Positions 62,906 through 64,000 of a DNA stretch of 64,000 nucleotides are shown here, piece after piece. The stretch is taken from assembly GCF_020405205.1 (NCBI RefSeq), contig NZ_CP084469.1:682001-746000 (forward strand), written 5' to 3'. Numbering within the stretch: the stretch's first letter is position 1; every line of letters begins with the position of its first letter. A program made the position numbers and the translations under genes. The notes beneath the pieces were generated by a model that ran no database searches, was not told the DNA's origin, and was given only the letters and a program-made list of their open reading frames with translations. The stretch is from Natrinema salinisoli. Its GTDB lineage: Archaea > Halobacteriota > Halobacteria > Halobacteriales > Natrialbaceae.

Positions 62906-64000
62906 ATGGTCGAAGCCGTCGACATCGACATCCTGAGCCTCCTGCTCGTCCTGTCGGTCGCGTGGGTGTTCGGCGCCCTCGCGGAGCGCCTGGGCTACCC
63001 GACGATGATGGGGGAGCTGTTCGCCGGCATTGCGTTCGGACCGGCGCTGATCGGACTCCTACGACCGTCGGAACTGCTCTCCGTGCTGTCCGAACTCGGC
63101 GTGTTCCTCCTGATGGTCTACGTCGGGATGGAGGTGGACCTCCGTGAGCTGTTCGAGCTGGGCCCGCAGTCGCTATTGATCGCCTTCGGGGCCTTCGTCA
63201 TTCCCTTTGGCATGGGCTACGCGGCCGGCGTCTGGCTCGCGATTTCGACGGGGGCGGCGCTCTTTCTCGGTCTCGCGATGGCCGCGACGTCGCTGGCCAC
63301 GAAGTCCCGGATCCTCGCGGACCTCGAGTTGCTCGACACCCGGATCGCGAACGTGTTACTCGGCGGCGCGCTCGCGTCGGACGTCGGCGTACTCATCGCG
63401 TTCGCGGGCGTCGACAGCTACGTGACGGTGGGGACGTTCGATCCGAGCGAGATCGGGACGATCCTCCTGCAGGCGGTCGGCTTCTTCGCGGTCACGCTCG
63501 TGCTCGGGTATCGCTTTCTGCCGGTCGCCTGGCGGTACATCGAGCGCCAGCGCGAGCGGTACGGGTTCGTCGACCGAACGACGGCGTTCACGTTCGCCCT
63601 GCTCGTCTCCCTGCTGTTCGCCTACCTCGCGACCCTCGCGGAACTGCACATGATCGTCGGCGGCTTCATGGCGGGCATGTTCCTCCGGCAGGCCGACGTC
63701 GAACCCGATCTCTACGAGCACATGCACACGGTGATGTACGATCTCGCGATGGGGTTCTTCGCGCCCGTCTTCTTCGTTACCGTCGGGTTCCAGATTACCT
63801 TCGACGTGTTCTTCGACACGCCGGGGATCCTCGCCGTGCTCGTCGTCATCGCGTTCCTCGGCAAGATCATCGGCTCGTGGCTGTTCTCGCTGCCGACGTC
63901 GCTCACCTCCCTCGAGGGTTTGGTTGTCGGTTTCGGCATGAACGGCCGCGGGACCGTCGAGATCATCATCGCCAGAGTCGCGCTCGAGGCCGACGTCATC
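62906..64000 (+). CDS. KefB-type cation:proton antiporter, C-terminus beyond window
   Basis: ATG 62906 opens a long frame that runs off the right edge, so only the first 365 residues are seen. MVEAVDIDILSLLLVLSVAW starts the membrane domain; AERLGYPTMMGELFAGIAFGP, LSELGVFLLMVYVGMEVD and GGALASDVGVLIAFAG are the CPA2/Kef hallmarks, with the conserved Asp in the last. About ten or more spans are visible. Such proteins exchange K+ or Na+ for protons. The GGGGTGA before the start may serve as a ribosome site. Confidence 0.92.
   Translation, partial: MVEAVDIDILSLLLVLSVAWVFGALAERLGYPTMMGELFAGIAFGPALIGLLRPSELLSVLSELGVFLLMVYVGMEVDLRELFELGPQSLLIAFGAFVIPFGMGYAAGVWLAISTGAALFLGLAMAATSLATKSRILADLELLDTRIANVLLGGALASDVGVLIAFAGVDSYVTVGTFDPSEIGTILLQAVGFFAVTLVLGYRFLPVAWRYIERQRERYGFVDRTTAFTFALLVSLLFAYLATLAELHMIVGGFMAGMFLRQADVEPDLYEHMHTVMYDLAMGFFAPVFFVTVGFQITFDVFFDTPGILAVLVVIAFLGKIIGSWLFSLPTSLTSLEGLVVGFGMNGRGTVEIIIARVALEADVI

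Overview
The window is haloarchaeal chromosome, most likely from a member of the Natrialbaceae (Natrinema/Haloterrigena-like). The evidence is high GC with frequent CGA/TCGAG words, strongly acidic proteins, several Tat-type signals (RRRFL, RRRLL), dodecin, aMBF1, HalOD1 and Bat-type regulators, ribosomal protein S17e, CofD for coenzyme F420, and an archaeal rRNA operon with a spacer tRNA-Ala(UGC). The genus is inferred from overall character; no database search was possible.

Layout. 1-12.3 kb: a truncated UspA gene, small zinc-ribbon and hypothetical proteins, a class V aminotransferase, two integral-membrane proteins in a coupled pair, dodecin, an A-type Fe-S carrier, hisD, an ABC-2 exporter pair, two DUF457-type membrane proteins and a Tat lipoprotein beta-propeller. 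12.3-18.3 kb: one complete rRNA operon (tandem promoters, 16S, tRNA-Ala, 23S, 5S), with both long processing stems and a terminator hairpin visible. 18.5-18.7 kb holds an unexplained hairpin-rich stretch. 18.8-27.0 kb: cytochrome oxidase genes coxB, coxA plus a coupled small membrane protein, and coxC, interrupted by a manganese catalase and a secreted lectin-pectate lyase. 27-44 kb: a geranylgeranyl-reductase-like flavoprotein, D-2-hydroxyacid dehydrogenase, UspA, regulators, asd, S17e, a CitG-like/DUF447 pair, cofD with a dihydrouridine-synthase-like gene, an FAD oxidase, a GCS2-type ligase and the ATP-dependent DNA ligase. 44.8-48.5 kb: the coupled run hisC, AK6-type kinase, CDP-alcohol phosphotransferase, then aMBF1 and tpiA. 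48.5-64 kb: a TIR/zinc-ribbon protein, a J-domain protein, a thiolase coupled to an HMG-CoA-synthase-like/DUF35 fusion, a DHH phosphoesterase, Hsp20, DJ-1/PfpI, a NosFY-like ABC pair, a TetR-MATE operon with a clear operator, and the start of a KefB-type antiporter.

Much of the region is housekeeping. Gene pairs are often coupled by 4-base ATGA or GTGA overlaps (ABC exporters, coxA and its partner, citG-like and DUF447, hisC/kinase/phosphotransferase, thiolase/HMGCS-like, TetR/MATE), which supports shared function. The observations most worth a second look are: the HMGCS-like protein with no cysteine in its first 354 residues; the lone TIR plus zinc-ribbon protein; the hairpin-rich non-coding stretch after the rRNA operon; a 32-base intergenic element present twice in inverted orientation; a 33-codon remnant of an ornithine cyclodeaminase gene; and a 145-codon open frame with no start codon. 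I found no CRISPR array, complete insertion sequence or prophage. No clearly new multi-gene system is proven here.
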